Translations under genes and position numbers: made by a program
NCBI GenBank assembly: GCA_019359045.1
Contig: JAHHIA010000011.1
Location: 209,081 to 273,080 of the forward strand
Length of the DNA: 64,000 nucleotides
Source of the DNA: Scytolyngbya sp. HA4215-MV1
GTDB taxonomy: Bacteria; Cyanobacteriota; Cyanobacteriia; Leptolyngbyales; Leptolyngbyaceae
Direction: 5' to 3'
Shown here: piece by piece, positions 18,844-26,966 of the stretch
Layout of the letters: the number at the start of each line of letters is the position of its first letter
Numbering within the stretch: position 1 is the stretch's first letter
The notes under the pieces: generated by a model
Databases searched by the model: none
Told to the model about the DNA's origin: nothing
What the model saw: the letters and a program-made list of their open reading frames with translations, nothing else

Positions 18844-19269
18844 ATGCCTCCCTTACCTTTCCCCGTTCCAACCATTCTGCTTGACAGCATTGCCGCTGCC
18901 GCCACGTTAATCTATTTTCCTTTTCTGATTGTTGCTTTCGGACGGACGCAGGTGGGCTATTCTACATCCGCGCCTCGTGCTGTATTTGATAAACTGCCTG
19001 CCTTTGCCCAACGGGCAACCTGGGCACACCAAAACTCCTTCGAGACTTTTATGGGGTTTGCTGCCGCAGCGCTTACTGCCTACGTCACTGAGATTGACTC
19101 CACCCTCGCCGGATGGGCAGCGATCGCCTTTGTCACTGCACGTTTTTTTTACTCCGTGTTCTACATTACCAACATCCCGCTCGGACGCTCGTTGATGTTT
19201 GGCATCGGCACCCTCAGCACTGTTACTCTATTTGTACTCAGTCTCAGTAAAGTCCATTCATTGCTGTAA
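18844..19269 (+). CDS. MAPEG family membrane protein
   Basis: A 141-residue protein with four predicted membrane helices. The MAPEG-like core is [25 protein letters not shown], where the conserved RxxxAHxNxxE pattern is visible; later helices include [29 protein letters not shown]. Eukaryotic MAPEG proteins act on glutathione and eicosanoids; bacterial ones are poorly characterised. The start ATG is at 18844. The following yajQ gene lies on the same strand 79 bp downstream, so co-transcription is possible. Confidence 0.85.
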   Translation: MPPLPFPVPTILLDSIAAAATLIYFPFLIVAFGRTQVGYSTSAPRAVFDKLPAFAQRATWAHQNSFETFMGFAAAALTAYVTEIDSTLAGWAAIAFVTARFFYSVFYITNIPLGRSLMFGIGTLSTVTLFVLSLSKVHSLL

Positions 19270-19348
19270 GTTGTTAATCAATAACTGTTTCAGCACCCCA
19301 AGTGAAACTCGAGATTCCAACGACCAACCGTCAACTGCCCCCCTACCC

Positions 19349-19840
19349 ATGGCTTCTACATTTTCATTTGATGTTGTTAGTGATTTTGATCGTCAAGAAC
19401 TGGTTAACGCGATCGACCAAACCAATCGGGAAATTCAGAGTCGCTATGATCTGAAAGACACTAAAACCACTCTGGATCTTGGCGAAACTGCGATCGTCGT
19501 CAACTCCGACAGCGAATTTACCCTAAACGCGGTTCATATTCTGCTGCAAACCAAAGCTGCCAAGCGCAACCTTTCTCTCAAAATCTTTGAATACGGCAAA
19601 ATTGAGTCCGCCAGCGGCAACCGAGTACGGCAAGAAATCACCTTGAAAAAAGGAATTAGCCAGGAGGTTGGCAAACAAATCACCAAACTGATTCGCGACG
19701 AATTCAAAAAAATTCAGGCATCTATCCAGGGCGATGCGGTGCGAATTTCTGCCAAGTCTAAAGATGAGCTACAAGCCGTCATCCAACGTCTGAAACAGGA
19801 GGAGTACCCTGTGGCACTGCAATTTACGAACTATCGTTAG
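19349..19840 (+). CDS. YajQ family nucleotide/cyclic-di-GMP-binding protein
   Basis: A 163-residue protein with two ferredoxin-like halves typical of Yaj[26 protein letters not shown]...RYDLKDT at the start, [27 protein letters not shown] in the middle, and [19 protein letters not shown]...[10 protein letters not shown] at the end. YajQ proteins bind nucleotides and, in Xanthomonas, c-di-GMP. The frame extends upstream to 19199, but that part overlaps the MAPEG gene and is dissimilar to the family; ATG 19349 gives the family's normal length. Confidence 0.95.
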   Translation: MASTFSFDVVSDFDRQELVNAIDQTNREIQSRYDLKDTKTTLDLGETAIVVNSDSEFTLNAVHILLQTKAAKRNLSLKIFEYGKIESASGNRVRQEITLKKGISQEVGKQITKLIRDEFKKIQASIQGDAVRISAKSKDELQAVIQRLKQEEYPVALQFTNYR

Positions 19841-19844
19841 CAAG

Positions 19845-19912
19845 GCGTGGAGGAGCGAGGGGGTGGAGGAGTGAAGGGGTGGAAGAGGAAAGGGTGGAGA
19901 GGCAAAGAAACC
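19845..19912 (+). repeat. Purine-rich heptamer-like repeat
   Basis: A short GA-rich stretch of degenerate GGGTGGA/GGAGGAG units lies between convergent yajQ and the deacetylase gene. It resembles the arrays found inside the solute-binding, pbpC and oxoprolinase genes, here in a non-coding place. Confidence 0.5.
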
Positions 19913-19940
19913 CAAAACTCAGACCTCAGACCTGGAGTCC

Positions 19941-20855
19941 CTATCCATACAGCCTCAACACTTCTCCTGCAGCGCGGTGCACCAGAGAGTGACGGTAGGC
20001 TAGGGCTTTTAAGTCGTCGGCGTAGCCCCCACCAATGACGCAGGCGACAGGGTAGCCTTGCGATAGACAGGTCGTGAGAACTTGCATTTCGCGGCGAAAG
20101 AGTCCGGTGTCGGAGAGCGCCAGCTTGCCGAGCCGATCGCCTCCATGGGGATCGACGCCCGCATCATACAGCACCAAGTCGGGTTTGACTTGAGTCAACA
20201 CATCGGGTAGGTAAGTTGCCAGGGTTTGCAGATAGGCTTCGTCTTCCATACCTTCCGGTAGGGGCACATCCAGATCGCTTTGCTGCTTGGTACTGGGAAA
20301 GTTGACTTCGCAATGCAGGGAGAAGGTGAAAACGCTTGGATCAGCTTGAAAGATATAAGCTGTGCCGTCTCCCTGATGGACATCCAAATCGACAATCAGG
20401 ATTTTCTGAACCAATCCCCGTTGCTGAAGCACTCGTGCCGCGATCGCCAGATCATTGAAAATACAAAATCCTGAGCCATAGCTGGGGAAGGCATGATGAG
20501 TGCCCCCAGCAGTATTGCAGGCGATTCCGTGCTGAAGTGCCAGTTGAGCTGTCAAAATCGTCCCTCCCACAGCCACACAGGTGCGATTCACCAGTGCCGG
20601 ACTCCAGGGCAACCCAATCCGGCGTTGTGCTTTGCTATCCAATGTGCCCTGGCAATAGGCGCGGACATAGTCTGGCGTATGCACTTGCTCAATCCATTCA
20701 GACGGTGCTCGATCGGGTTGACACACCTGGGATTCCTGCACCACATCATCGGTAAGCAACAGCTCGTATAGTTGCTGAAATTTGGACATGGGAAACCGAT
20801 GTCCTTCTGGCAAAGGAGTCACGTAATCGGGATGATAGACGATCGGCAGAGACAT
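19941..20855 (-). CDS. Histone deacetylase / acetoin utilization family enzyme
   Basis: A 304-residue zinc hydrolase. Family motifs: GGTHHAFPSYGSGFCIFNDLA (tandem active-site His and general base region), LIVDLDVHQGDGTAYIF (zinc-binding Asp and His) and DLVLYDAGVDPHGGDRLGKLALSD (third zinc Asp region). Bacterial homologues remove acetyl groups from lysines, polyamines or small molecules; the substrate here is unknown. The ATG at 20853-20855 has AGGAAC shortly upstream. It lies downstream of the giant NTPase gene on the same strand, separated by a strong hairpin. Confidence 0.93.
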   Translation of the reverse strand: MSLPIVYHPDYVTPLPEGHRFPMSKFQQLYELLLTDDVVQESQVCQPDRAPSEWIEQVHTPDYVRAYCQGTLDSKAQRRIGLPWSPALVNRTCVAVGGTILTAQLALQHGIACNTAGGTHHAFPSYGSGFCIFNDLAIAARVLQQRGLVQKILIVDLDVHQGDGTAYIFQADPSVFTFSLHCEVNFPSTKQQSDLDVPLPEGMEDEAYLQTLATYLPDVLTQVKPDLVLYDAGVDPHGGDRLGKLALSDTGLFRREMQVLTTCLSQGYPVACVIGGGYADDLKALAYRHSLVHRAAGEVLRLYG

Positions 20856-20929
20856 TCTGTTCCTGCTGAGTTTTCGGCGTTGCTGATTCTGGGTATGAAT
20901 TTGGAGTTGTATGAATTGAATTTGGAGTT

Positions 20930-20960
20930 GTATGAATTGAAACTTCGTTTCAATTCATAC
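20930..20960 (-). terminator. Perfect 14-bp hairpin between NTPase and deacetylase genes
   Basis: GTATGAATTGAAAC and its exact complement flank a 3-base loop (TTC). It sits 17 bases after the stop of the large NTPase gene (minus strand) and upstream of the deacetylase start. There is no clear T-tract, so it may act in transcript processing or attenuation rather than as a classic terminator. A 21-bp direct duplication (units near 20899 and 20920) overlaps its left arm. Confidence 0.5.
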
Positions 20961-20976
20961 TGCTATTCAGCACCAC

Positions 20977-23900
20977 CTAGTTTGCCGGTGGAGTTTGAGC
21001 CGCAGGTGTTACTTCGATTGAGACATCTTGCGTCACGGGTTGATTGTCCTGCCCTACCGCAGACAATGTATATGTGTACGTCGTTGAAGGTGGAGAAATC
21101 ACAGGTTTCGCATTCACCAAGACACAGCGATTATCTGAAACGGCTACGTTACCAATATCGGGTTGAATTTCTGCCCGCACTGCATCTGTAACGCCGTAGC
21201 ACAACTCAAAGGGTTTACCTTCCACCACTCGCGTTGTATCTGCCTTAAAGAGAAGGATTCTGGCAGTTTTGGCAGCTTCTACAGTCACGGTCACGGTTCT
21301 TCTCACGTAACTGCCATCGTTGCCGATTGCAGTCAGGGTATAGGGGGCGGTTTGGTTTGGGCTGACAGTGCGGCAATTGCTCCCTGTGGTTTCGACCTCT
21401 CCCACATCCGGTTGGATAGAAGCACTGGTCGCATTTGTCACTTCGTAACACAGTTGGCTCTTACCATCCGGTGCGATCGTGGCAGGCGTTGCCTTAAATT
21501 CAATAATTTGGGCGGGATTGCCGGTTACCCGAACGGTGGCTTGTTGTTGCACCCGGCGACCATTTTGACCGATCGCTACGAGCGTATAGGTTGTATCACG
21601 ACTCGGCGTAATGGGGATGCAATCTTTTTCTGTGAGTTGCACATCGCCAATACCAGGACGAATAAACGCATGGGTTGCATTGGTAATCCCATAGCACAAC
21701 CTGGCTCGCTGTCCCGGTCGCACTTCCGGTGGATTAACCCGAAACTCTAAAATTTCGGGAACTGCCGAAGTAGCCGTTCCGGCTCCTGTCCCGCTCAGCG
21801 CTACTTTGGCAGGGCTACCCGCTGCACTGTGGTTAATCACCAAGGTGTTGCGGAAGTCGCCCTTTTGGCTGGGTTTGAAGCGCAAGTACACCACACAACG
21901 CTGGTTGGCAGGCAGAGTGCCATTATTGGGACAGGTGTTCCGTTCGATCGCAAATTCGGGTTGGTTGGTGCTCAGTTGAATACTCCGGATTTGTAGCGGC
22001 ACAACCCCATTACTGCCGATGATGATTTGCCGGAGTCCCCCTCGGCTATTGAGAGGCACATCGCCAAATTGCACATTGACAGCACTGACATCGATCGAGG
22101 CTTCTGCACTGGTTGTGCCCAATCCCTTCAAGGGAATCCGTTGAGGTTCACCGGTAGCCGAATGGGCAATCAGCAATTCTGCTTGATAGGTTTGGGCTTT
22201 TTGCGGGGTGAAGTTGACCTGAATTTCACAGCTTTCTCCCGCTTTGAGGCTCGTTCCCTTGGCACAGCCCCCTGGCAGAATGGCAAAGCTACTGGCATTT
22301 GCTCCGGCTAACGTGATCTCATTGAACATGATGGGGGTTGAGCCGTTGTTAGTCAGGGTCAGCACATAGGGGACATCTCGATTTCCTGCTGGTTGCTTGC
22401 CAAAGTCAATGCTATTGTCGCTGAGACTGAGGCTACCAGCTTCTCCGGTGGGCGAGGCAGAAGGCGAAGGCGATTCGGTGGGGGGAACCCCACCCCTGGT
22501 TCCGTTGCCTGTCTGGAGATAGCGCGCCACATTGCCAATTAATAGCCCGATCGCGGCTGCCACCCCCAACACTCCCACTGCTAACACTACCAATGGCACG
22601 CGGAACCCTGAAGACTCTGGGTGCGGTATTGGCACTGGGTAAGGGTCCGGCTCCAAGGCGGCGACTTCATAGGCTGGAGTGGGTGCAGGGGGCAGAGATT
22701 GCAACACATCCAGGTTATGCCGTGTCACTTCAGCCGCTGTGGGTTCTCCCAGGTTCTCACGCAGGCGCAACGCCTGAGTCAGGTAATTGTGGGCTGCGGT
22801 GGGATCGTCCAGGCAGAGCGATCGTGTGCCTAACTGATGCAAAATCAAGGCTTCTATACTGGTATTGCCTAGCGCTCGTGACGCCTGAAGTTGCCATTGC
22901 AACGATTTTTCCCAGCGATCCCACTGTTTGCCAGTCATCAAAGCTGCGGCGAGTGGCTGCCCCAATGCCAGCACTTCGCCCCAGCGACTGGTGTTCACCG
23001 CCCATTCAATCGTCTTTAACAATGGCTCAGCCGATGGCAATAGCTGTTGGGGCTGTGCCTGGTGCTGTTCGACCCAGGGCAAAAAATAACTGAGAATTCG
23101 CTCCATCCAGGGCGACAAGTCACTTTCCTGCAACAGCAGCTCCATCAGCGCGGCTTCGGGCCGGTAGCGATTCCCAATCGCGGTCAGTAAATGCTCTCGG
23201 CGCAAATTTTGTAGCCCGGATGCGGGGTCAGCAAGCGCGGCAATTTCCCCCACTTCCCCGGCTGAAAGGGTGGCTCCACCCATTGCTGCCAGAGACTCCA
23301 GTGTGGTGCGTTGGGGCACAGAAAGCAATCCTCGGATCTGCCGCAACAGCGATCGCTGGGGAAATGCGGGTTGTAGCCGCTGAACCAATTCTTCCAATGT
23401 GGTGCGTTGCTCTCGCACACAGACCGCCGACTGTACCAACAGGGAAGGCTGTCCGTCCAATGACTGATGCAAATCTTCTGCGGTGAGACGTTCTTGAGGG
23501 GTCAATGCCCGTGCCAATTCGCGTTCAATCAATGTTAGGGACGGAACCGATGCCAGCCCATGCACCGCGATCGCTTTACCACGAGTGCCCAGACAACGCT
23601 CGGCAGATGCCAATACCACTCCAAAATCGGGCAAATCATCCACCAACCGTTCCACTCCGTCTGGTGGCAAATCGTGATCGTCCAGTAAAATGAACGCTCG
23701 CTTGCCTTGCAAGGCATTACAGAGCTGGGTCTCGGTTAGTCTCAGGGGCAGGGGACTTTCGTAAAACAAATCGAAAAGCTGTTGCATCAAGTCTGCCAAA
23801 GATTTCCCCGCACCAGAAAGATAAATGATCCCGGCTGGGAATAGAGACAGTACTTGCGAATGGTGCGCCAGATGGCGCAGGAGAGAAGTGCGCCCGATGC

Positions 23901-24609
23901 CATTTGGACCATAAAATTCCACAGGTTGGTGAGCCTGCAAAGCCGCGATCGCCTCAGCCAATTCTGTTTCTCGTCCCACCAGGTTGGGGAAAGGTTCCGG
24001 TAATTCCAACACCGGCAAGGAACGTAAGCGTGGTTGGGGTTGGTTGGCAATCGGCACCCGCTCAACCCGATCGCCCGCTTGAGAATCGCGCTGCACTTCG
24101 TAATAAACCGAAGGCTGGATATTGGTTCCCACTGCCATCAAATCGGGTGGGGTGGCTTCGACTGGACTGGGCGGTGGCTCTGGCTGAGCCGCTGCGATCG
24201 GGGCAACATTCACCACAGGCTCAACCACTGCTTCATTGGCAATCCCGGCTGCCGAAGGAGCGGGTTGAGAAGGGGCAGGGGGTTGGTCAATCGGTTGGGT
24301 CGGCGGCTGCAGGGGATTGCTCAGATCCACTTCCTGATACCAGGTAGGTGAATCTTGCCCCGTTTGTCGCCCATAGATCCGTACGCTTCTGACTGGTTTT
24401 ACCCTCAACTTGAGGATTGCCTGATGGATGAAAGGAGCAAACACACGCTGAGGTGGCACTTGCTCAGCTACGAGAGAAACATATAAGCAATCCCCTTTAA
24501 TGCCAACTTTAGCGGTGATCCCTTTTGATTGCAGTGCCCGATTGAGCAGGGTTGCGATCGCCTCAACATTTCCCTGTCTTGCCTGTCCTAATAAGTCCTG
24601 CTGCGTCAT
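20977..24609 (-). CDS. Giant NTPase with TM segment, choice-of-anchor-D and Ig-like repeats
   Basis: About 1210 residues from ATG 24609, preceded by ACAGGGG; an upstream TTG frame is less likely. Order of parts: an N-terminal domain (1-100, TQQDLLGQARQGNVEAIATLLN) common in cyanobacterial multidomain proteins; a Pro/Ala linker; an NB-ARC/STAND-like ATPase with Walker A GPNGIGRTS (about 234-242) and Walker B FILLDDHD; helical or TPR-like repeats; a membrane helix at about 669-694. Beyond it are two choice-of-anchor-D/HYDIN-type beta domains (GKQPAGNRDVPYVLTLTN..., FGDVPLNSRGGLRQIII...) and three homologous Ig-like repeats (EFRVNPPEVRPGQRARLCYGI and kin). The C-terminus should be extracytoplasmic, so it could be a signal-receiving protein whose cytoplasmic STAND module responds. 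Function unknown. Confidence 0.8.
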   Translation of the reverse strand: MTQQDLLGQARQGNVEAIATLLNRALQSKGITAKVGIKGDCLYVSLVAEQVPPQRVFAPFIHQAILKLRVKPVRSVRIYGRQTGQDSPTWYQEVDLSNPLQPPTQPIDQPPAPSQPAPSAAGIANEAVVEPVVNVAPIAAAQPEPPPSPVEATPPDLMAVGTNIQPSVYYEVQRDSQAGDRVERVPIANQPQPRLRSLPVLELPEPFPNLVGRETELAEAIAALQAHQPVEFYGPNGIGRTSLLRHLAHHSQVLSLFPAGIIYLSGAGKSLADLMQQLFDLFYESPLPLRLTETQLCNALQGKRAFILLDDHDLPPDGVERLVDDLPDFGVVLASAERCLGTRGKAIAVHGLASVPSLTLIERELARALTPQERLTAEDLHQSLDGQPSLLVQSAVCVREQRTTLEELVQRLQPAFPQRSLLRQIRGLLSVPQRTTLESLAAMGGATLSAGEVGEIAALADPASGLQNLRREHLLTAIGNRYRPEAALMELLLQESDLSPWMERILSYFLPWVEQHQAQPQQLLPSAEPLLKTIEWAVNTSRWGEVLALGQPLAAALMTGKQWDRWEKSLQWQLQASRALGNTSIEALILHQLGTRSLCLDDPTAAHNYLTQALRLRENLGEPTAAEVTRHNLDVLQSLPPAPTPAYEVAALEPDPYPVPIPHPESSGFRVPLVVLAVGVLGVAAAIGLLIGNVARYLQTGNGTRGGVPPTESPSPSASPTGEAGSLSLSDNSIDFGKQPAGNRDVPYVLTLTNNGSTPIMFNEITLAGANASSFAILPGGCAKGTSLKAGESCEIQVNFTPQKAQTYQAELLIAHSATGEPQRIPLKGLGTTSAEASIDVSAVNVQFGDVPLNSRGGLRQIIIGSNGVVPLQIRSIQLSTNQPEFAIERNTCPNNGTLPANQRCVVYLRFKPSQKGDFRNTLVINHSAAGSPAKVALSGTGAGTATSAVPEILEFRVNPPEVRPGQRARLCYGITNATHAFIRPGIGDVQLTEKDCIPITPSRDTTYTLVAIGQNGRRVQQQATVRVTGNPAQIIEFKATPATIAPDGKSQLCYEVTNATSASIQPDVGEVETTGSNCRTVSPNQTAPYTLTAIGNDGSYVRRTVTVTVEAAKTARILLFKADTTRVVEGKPFELCYGVTDAVRAEIQPDIGNVAVSDNRCVLVNAKPVISPPSTTYTYTLSAVGQDNQPVTQDVSIEVTPAAQTPPAN

Positions 24610-25009
24610 ATCGGCAACCCCTGTCCCATTCCTCAAAACTACTCTTTATTTCAGCCCAACCTGACCAAATTGGCACATGCCAGGGAGCTTAATTTTGCAA
24701 ACTAATGCAAATTACAATGGATTTTGCTTTCTAGCTAGCCAACGCAAAGAGTAGTTTATTCTATTCCGAAAAATTCATTGAGGACACAAACCGTGATTGA
24801 TAGGGGTTACAGCTTGCTGAGAATATAGGGGCGGAGGGCGGCACTCCCCAGCAAGGGCAACACCCCCTCCCTGCTAAAACAGCTTCCAATGAATGACTTT
24901 CGTCCCGTATCTGAATTTATTTGAGTATTTCGAAACACAATCTGTCGCTAAAAAAGTTATTTAATAACTGCTGAGGGCGAATTTGCACAGAAGTTAGGAG
25001 CGAGTTTGT
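24610..25009. other. Divergent intergenic between NTPase and BMP lipoprotein genes
   Basis: About 400 bases containing both promoters. A GC-rich patch around 24828-24882 could fold but I found no clear stem or known riboswitch consensus. No gene supported. Confidence 0.4.
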
Positions 25010-26083
25010 ATGACCTATCGGTACGATCGGCGGCAATTTCTTTGGTTGGGTTCTGCCGCCCTGGGTAGCACTTTATTTCTCAAAGCTTGCAGTACTGGCA
25101 CCCCCACCAACTCCAGTCCCTCATCTGAAGCGTCGCCTGGTAGTGCTACCCCAGCCAAAGACTTTAAAGCCGCGATCGTTTTACCTGGGATCATTACCGA
25201 CAAAGCCTGGAACCAAGCAGGCTACGAAGGACTCACTGTCGCCAAAGACAAGCTCGGCGTTGAAACCGCCTATGTCGAAAAAGTTTCTCAGGCAGATCAG
25301 GCAGAAGCCCTCTCCGATTTTGCCCGTCGGGGGTTCAATTTAGTATTTGCCCATGGGGGGCAATTTGATGCGGCGATTCAACAAGTCGCAGGGCAGTTCC
25401 CAAAAACCTTTTTTGTGGGAGTGAATGGAGCCGCCAAAGGTAGCAATATCGCTTCCTTACGCATCGATCACCTACAAGCCAGCTATATTTGCGGCATCAT
25501 TGGCGCATCGATGACCAAGACGAACAAAATGGCATATCTGGCAGGACAGGAGTTTCAAGCCACTCAAGAAGAAATGCGCGGATTTGAGTTGGGAGCTAAG
25601 TCGGTGAAGCCAGAAATTGCCATTACCGCTTCCTTCACAGGGGATTGGAACGATGCTGCTAAAGCTAAAGAAGCGGTGGAAGCCCTAATTTCTGCTGGCT
25701 CCGATGTCATCTTTCAATGGCTCGACAATGCAGCACCCACGGTGCTGCAAACTGCGGCAGACAAGGGGGTCTATGCCTTTGGCAACACCGCTGACCAACT
25801 CGAAGTGGCACCCAAAGCTGTGTTGACCAGTTCTGTCAAGCGAATTGATTTGGCGATCGCCTACCTAGCAGATTTAGCAGTCAAGCAAGAATTAAAAGGC
25901 GAAATTTATACCTTGGGCTTGGAAAAGTCCGATATTCTCTTTTTGGGCAAGTTTGGTGTTGCTGTGCCTGAATCAGTCAAGCGCAAAGCCGAAGAAACCA
26001 AACAGGCAATTTTGAGCAAAAAACTTGTCTTTACCGCCTGTCAAGAAAACGGCAAAGACACCCGCTGTGTGAAAAAAGCATAG
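25010..26083 (+). CDS. BMP family (PnrA/Med-like) solute-binding lipoprotein
   Basis: A 357-residue binding protein. The N-terminus combines a twin-arginine motif (DRRQFLWLG) with a lipobox (FLKAC, Cys near residue 27), suggesting TAT-exported lipoprotein. BMP signatures follow: AIVLPGIITDKAWNQAGYEGL, DFARRGFNLVFAHGGQFDAAIQQVA, AKTNKMAYLAGQE, ALISAGSDVIFQWLDNAAP and AIAYLADLAVK. Members bind purine nucleosides or related compounds for an ABC importer. No permease or ATPase is next to it in this window. Confidence 0.9.
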   Translation: MTYRYDRRQFLWLGSAALGSTLFLKACSTGTPTNSSPSSEASPGSATPAKDFKAAIVLPGIITDKAWNQAGYEGLTVAKDKLGVETAYVEKVSQADQAEALSDFARRGFNLVFAHGGQFDAAIQQVAGQFPKTFFVGVNGAAKGSNIASLRIDHLQASYICGIIGASMTKTNKMAYLAGQEFQATQEEMRGFELGAKSVKPEIAITASFTGDWNDAAKAKEAVEALISAGSDVIFQWLDNAAPTVLQTAADKGVYAFGNTADQLEVAPKAVLTSSVKRIDLAIAYLADLAVKQELKGEIYTLGLEKSDILFLGKFGVAVPESVKRKAEETKQAILSKKLVFTACQENGKDTRCVKKA

Positions 26084-26194
26084 AACCAGACCAGAAGGTT
26101 AGAATGACGACGGTACTGGTCATCATTCTCTAGAGAGATTTTGAGCGACCTATTCCCATTTGCTTCATCCCGTTCAAAATCTCCGATTCACTTT

Positions 26195-26893
26195 ATGCCT
26201 GTTTTCTTCTCTAAACATCTCTCCTTCCTGCGAGGGGGACCTTCTCTGGCGTTGCTGTCTACTCTCACATTGGGGTTGACCTTTTTGAACGCCGCACCTT
26301 TGCCAGCAGAGCTTTTCAACAGCCCAGTTGACAAGTTACCTGTTGCAGAACGAGTCTCCTTACGCAAAGGAGAAGCGATCGTAACGGGGGACAAAGGGAT
26401 TTACACCGGTCGAATCCTCGTTGCCACGACGCCAGAGGTGGTCTGGGCTGTATTAACCGACTACGCCAGTTTTCCTCGCATTCTGCCCAATGTGGTTTCT
26501 AGTCAGGTTTTGAGCACCGAAGGCAATCGCAAAGTGATCGAGCAGGTCGATGTGCGCCCCTTTTTGCTGGTTAATGTGCGATCGCGCGTTCGTACCACTG
26601 TGACAGAAACCGACAAAAATCGGATTGATTTTCGTCTGGTAGAAGGAGATTTGCAAAAGCTTCAAGGCTATTGGGAGATTCAGCCAATCTCACCCTACGC
26701 GGGAGCGGCTGCAAATCAAGTGCTGATTACCCAAGTGGTAGAGGCACAACCCTCGGCTGGCATTCCTAAAGATATCTTCTACGGAATTTTCAAGAATACG
26801 CTGGGCAAAAATTTGAATGCCCTGCGTCAAGAAATGTTGCGGCGGAGCCCCAGTTCATCGATGAACGAAGCTCTACCCAAAAAAAGTTCGTAA
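26195..26893 (+). CDS. SRPBCC (START-like, polyketide cyclase/dehydrase) family protein, exported
   Basis: About 232 residues from ATG 26195 (MPVFFSKHLSFLRGG), with a hydrophobic export segment LALLSTLTLGLTFLNAAPLPA. The body has the SRPBCC pattern: RILVATTPEVVWAVLTDYASFPRILPNVVSSQVL, RSRVRTTVTETDKNRIDFRLVEGDLQKLQGYWEIQP. Such folds bind hydrophobic ligands; cyanobacterial exported versions have no agreed role. The frame is open from TTG 26141, but that extension dilutes the signal peptide. It is 111 bp after the BMP gene on the same strand. Confidence 0.82.
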   Translation: MPVFFSKHLSFLRGGPSLALLSTLTLGLTFLNAAPLPAELFNSPVDKLPVAERVSLRKGEAIVTGDKGIYTGRILVATTPEVVWAVLTDYASFPRILPNVVSSQVLSTEGNRKVIEQVDVRPFLLVNVRSRVRTTVTETDKNRIDFRLVEGDLQKLQGYWEIQPISPYAGAAANQVLITQVVEAQPSAGIPKDIFYGIFKNTLGKNLNALRQEMLRRSPSSSMNEALPKKSS

Positions 26894-26966
26894 TGTTTTC
26901 TGAAGAACCTGACAAGGTGTAGAAAATAGGTTAAATCTAGCAAGGATATCGGTATCTCGGTAAAAT

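Noticed and set aside
19199..19348. Upstream start for the YajQ gene
   Set aside because: This part overlaps the MAPEG gene and is unlike YajQ; ATG 19349 gives the normal length.
24828..24882. Possible purine riboswitch before the BMP lipoprotein gene
   Set aside because: A GC-rich patch is present but I could not find conserved loop bases or a clear three-stem fold.
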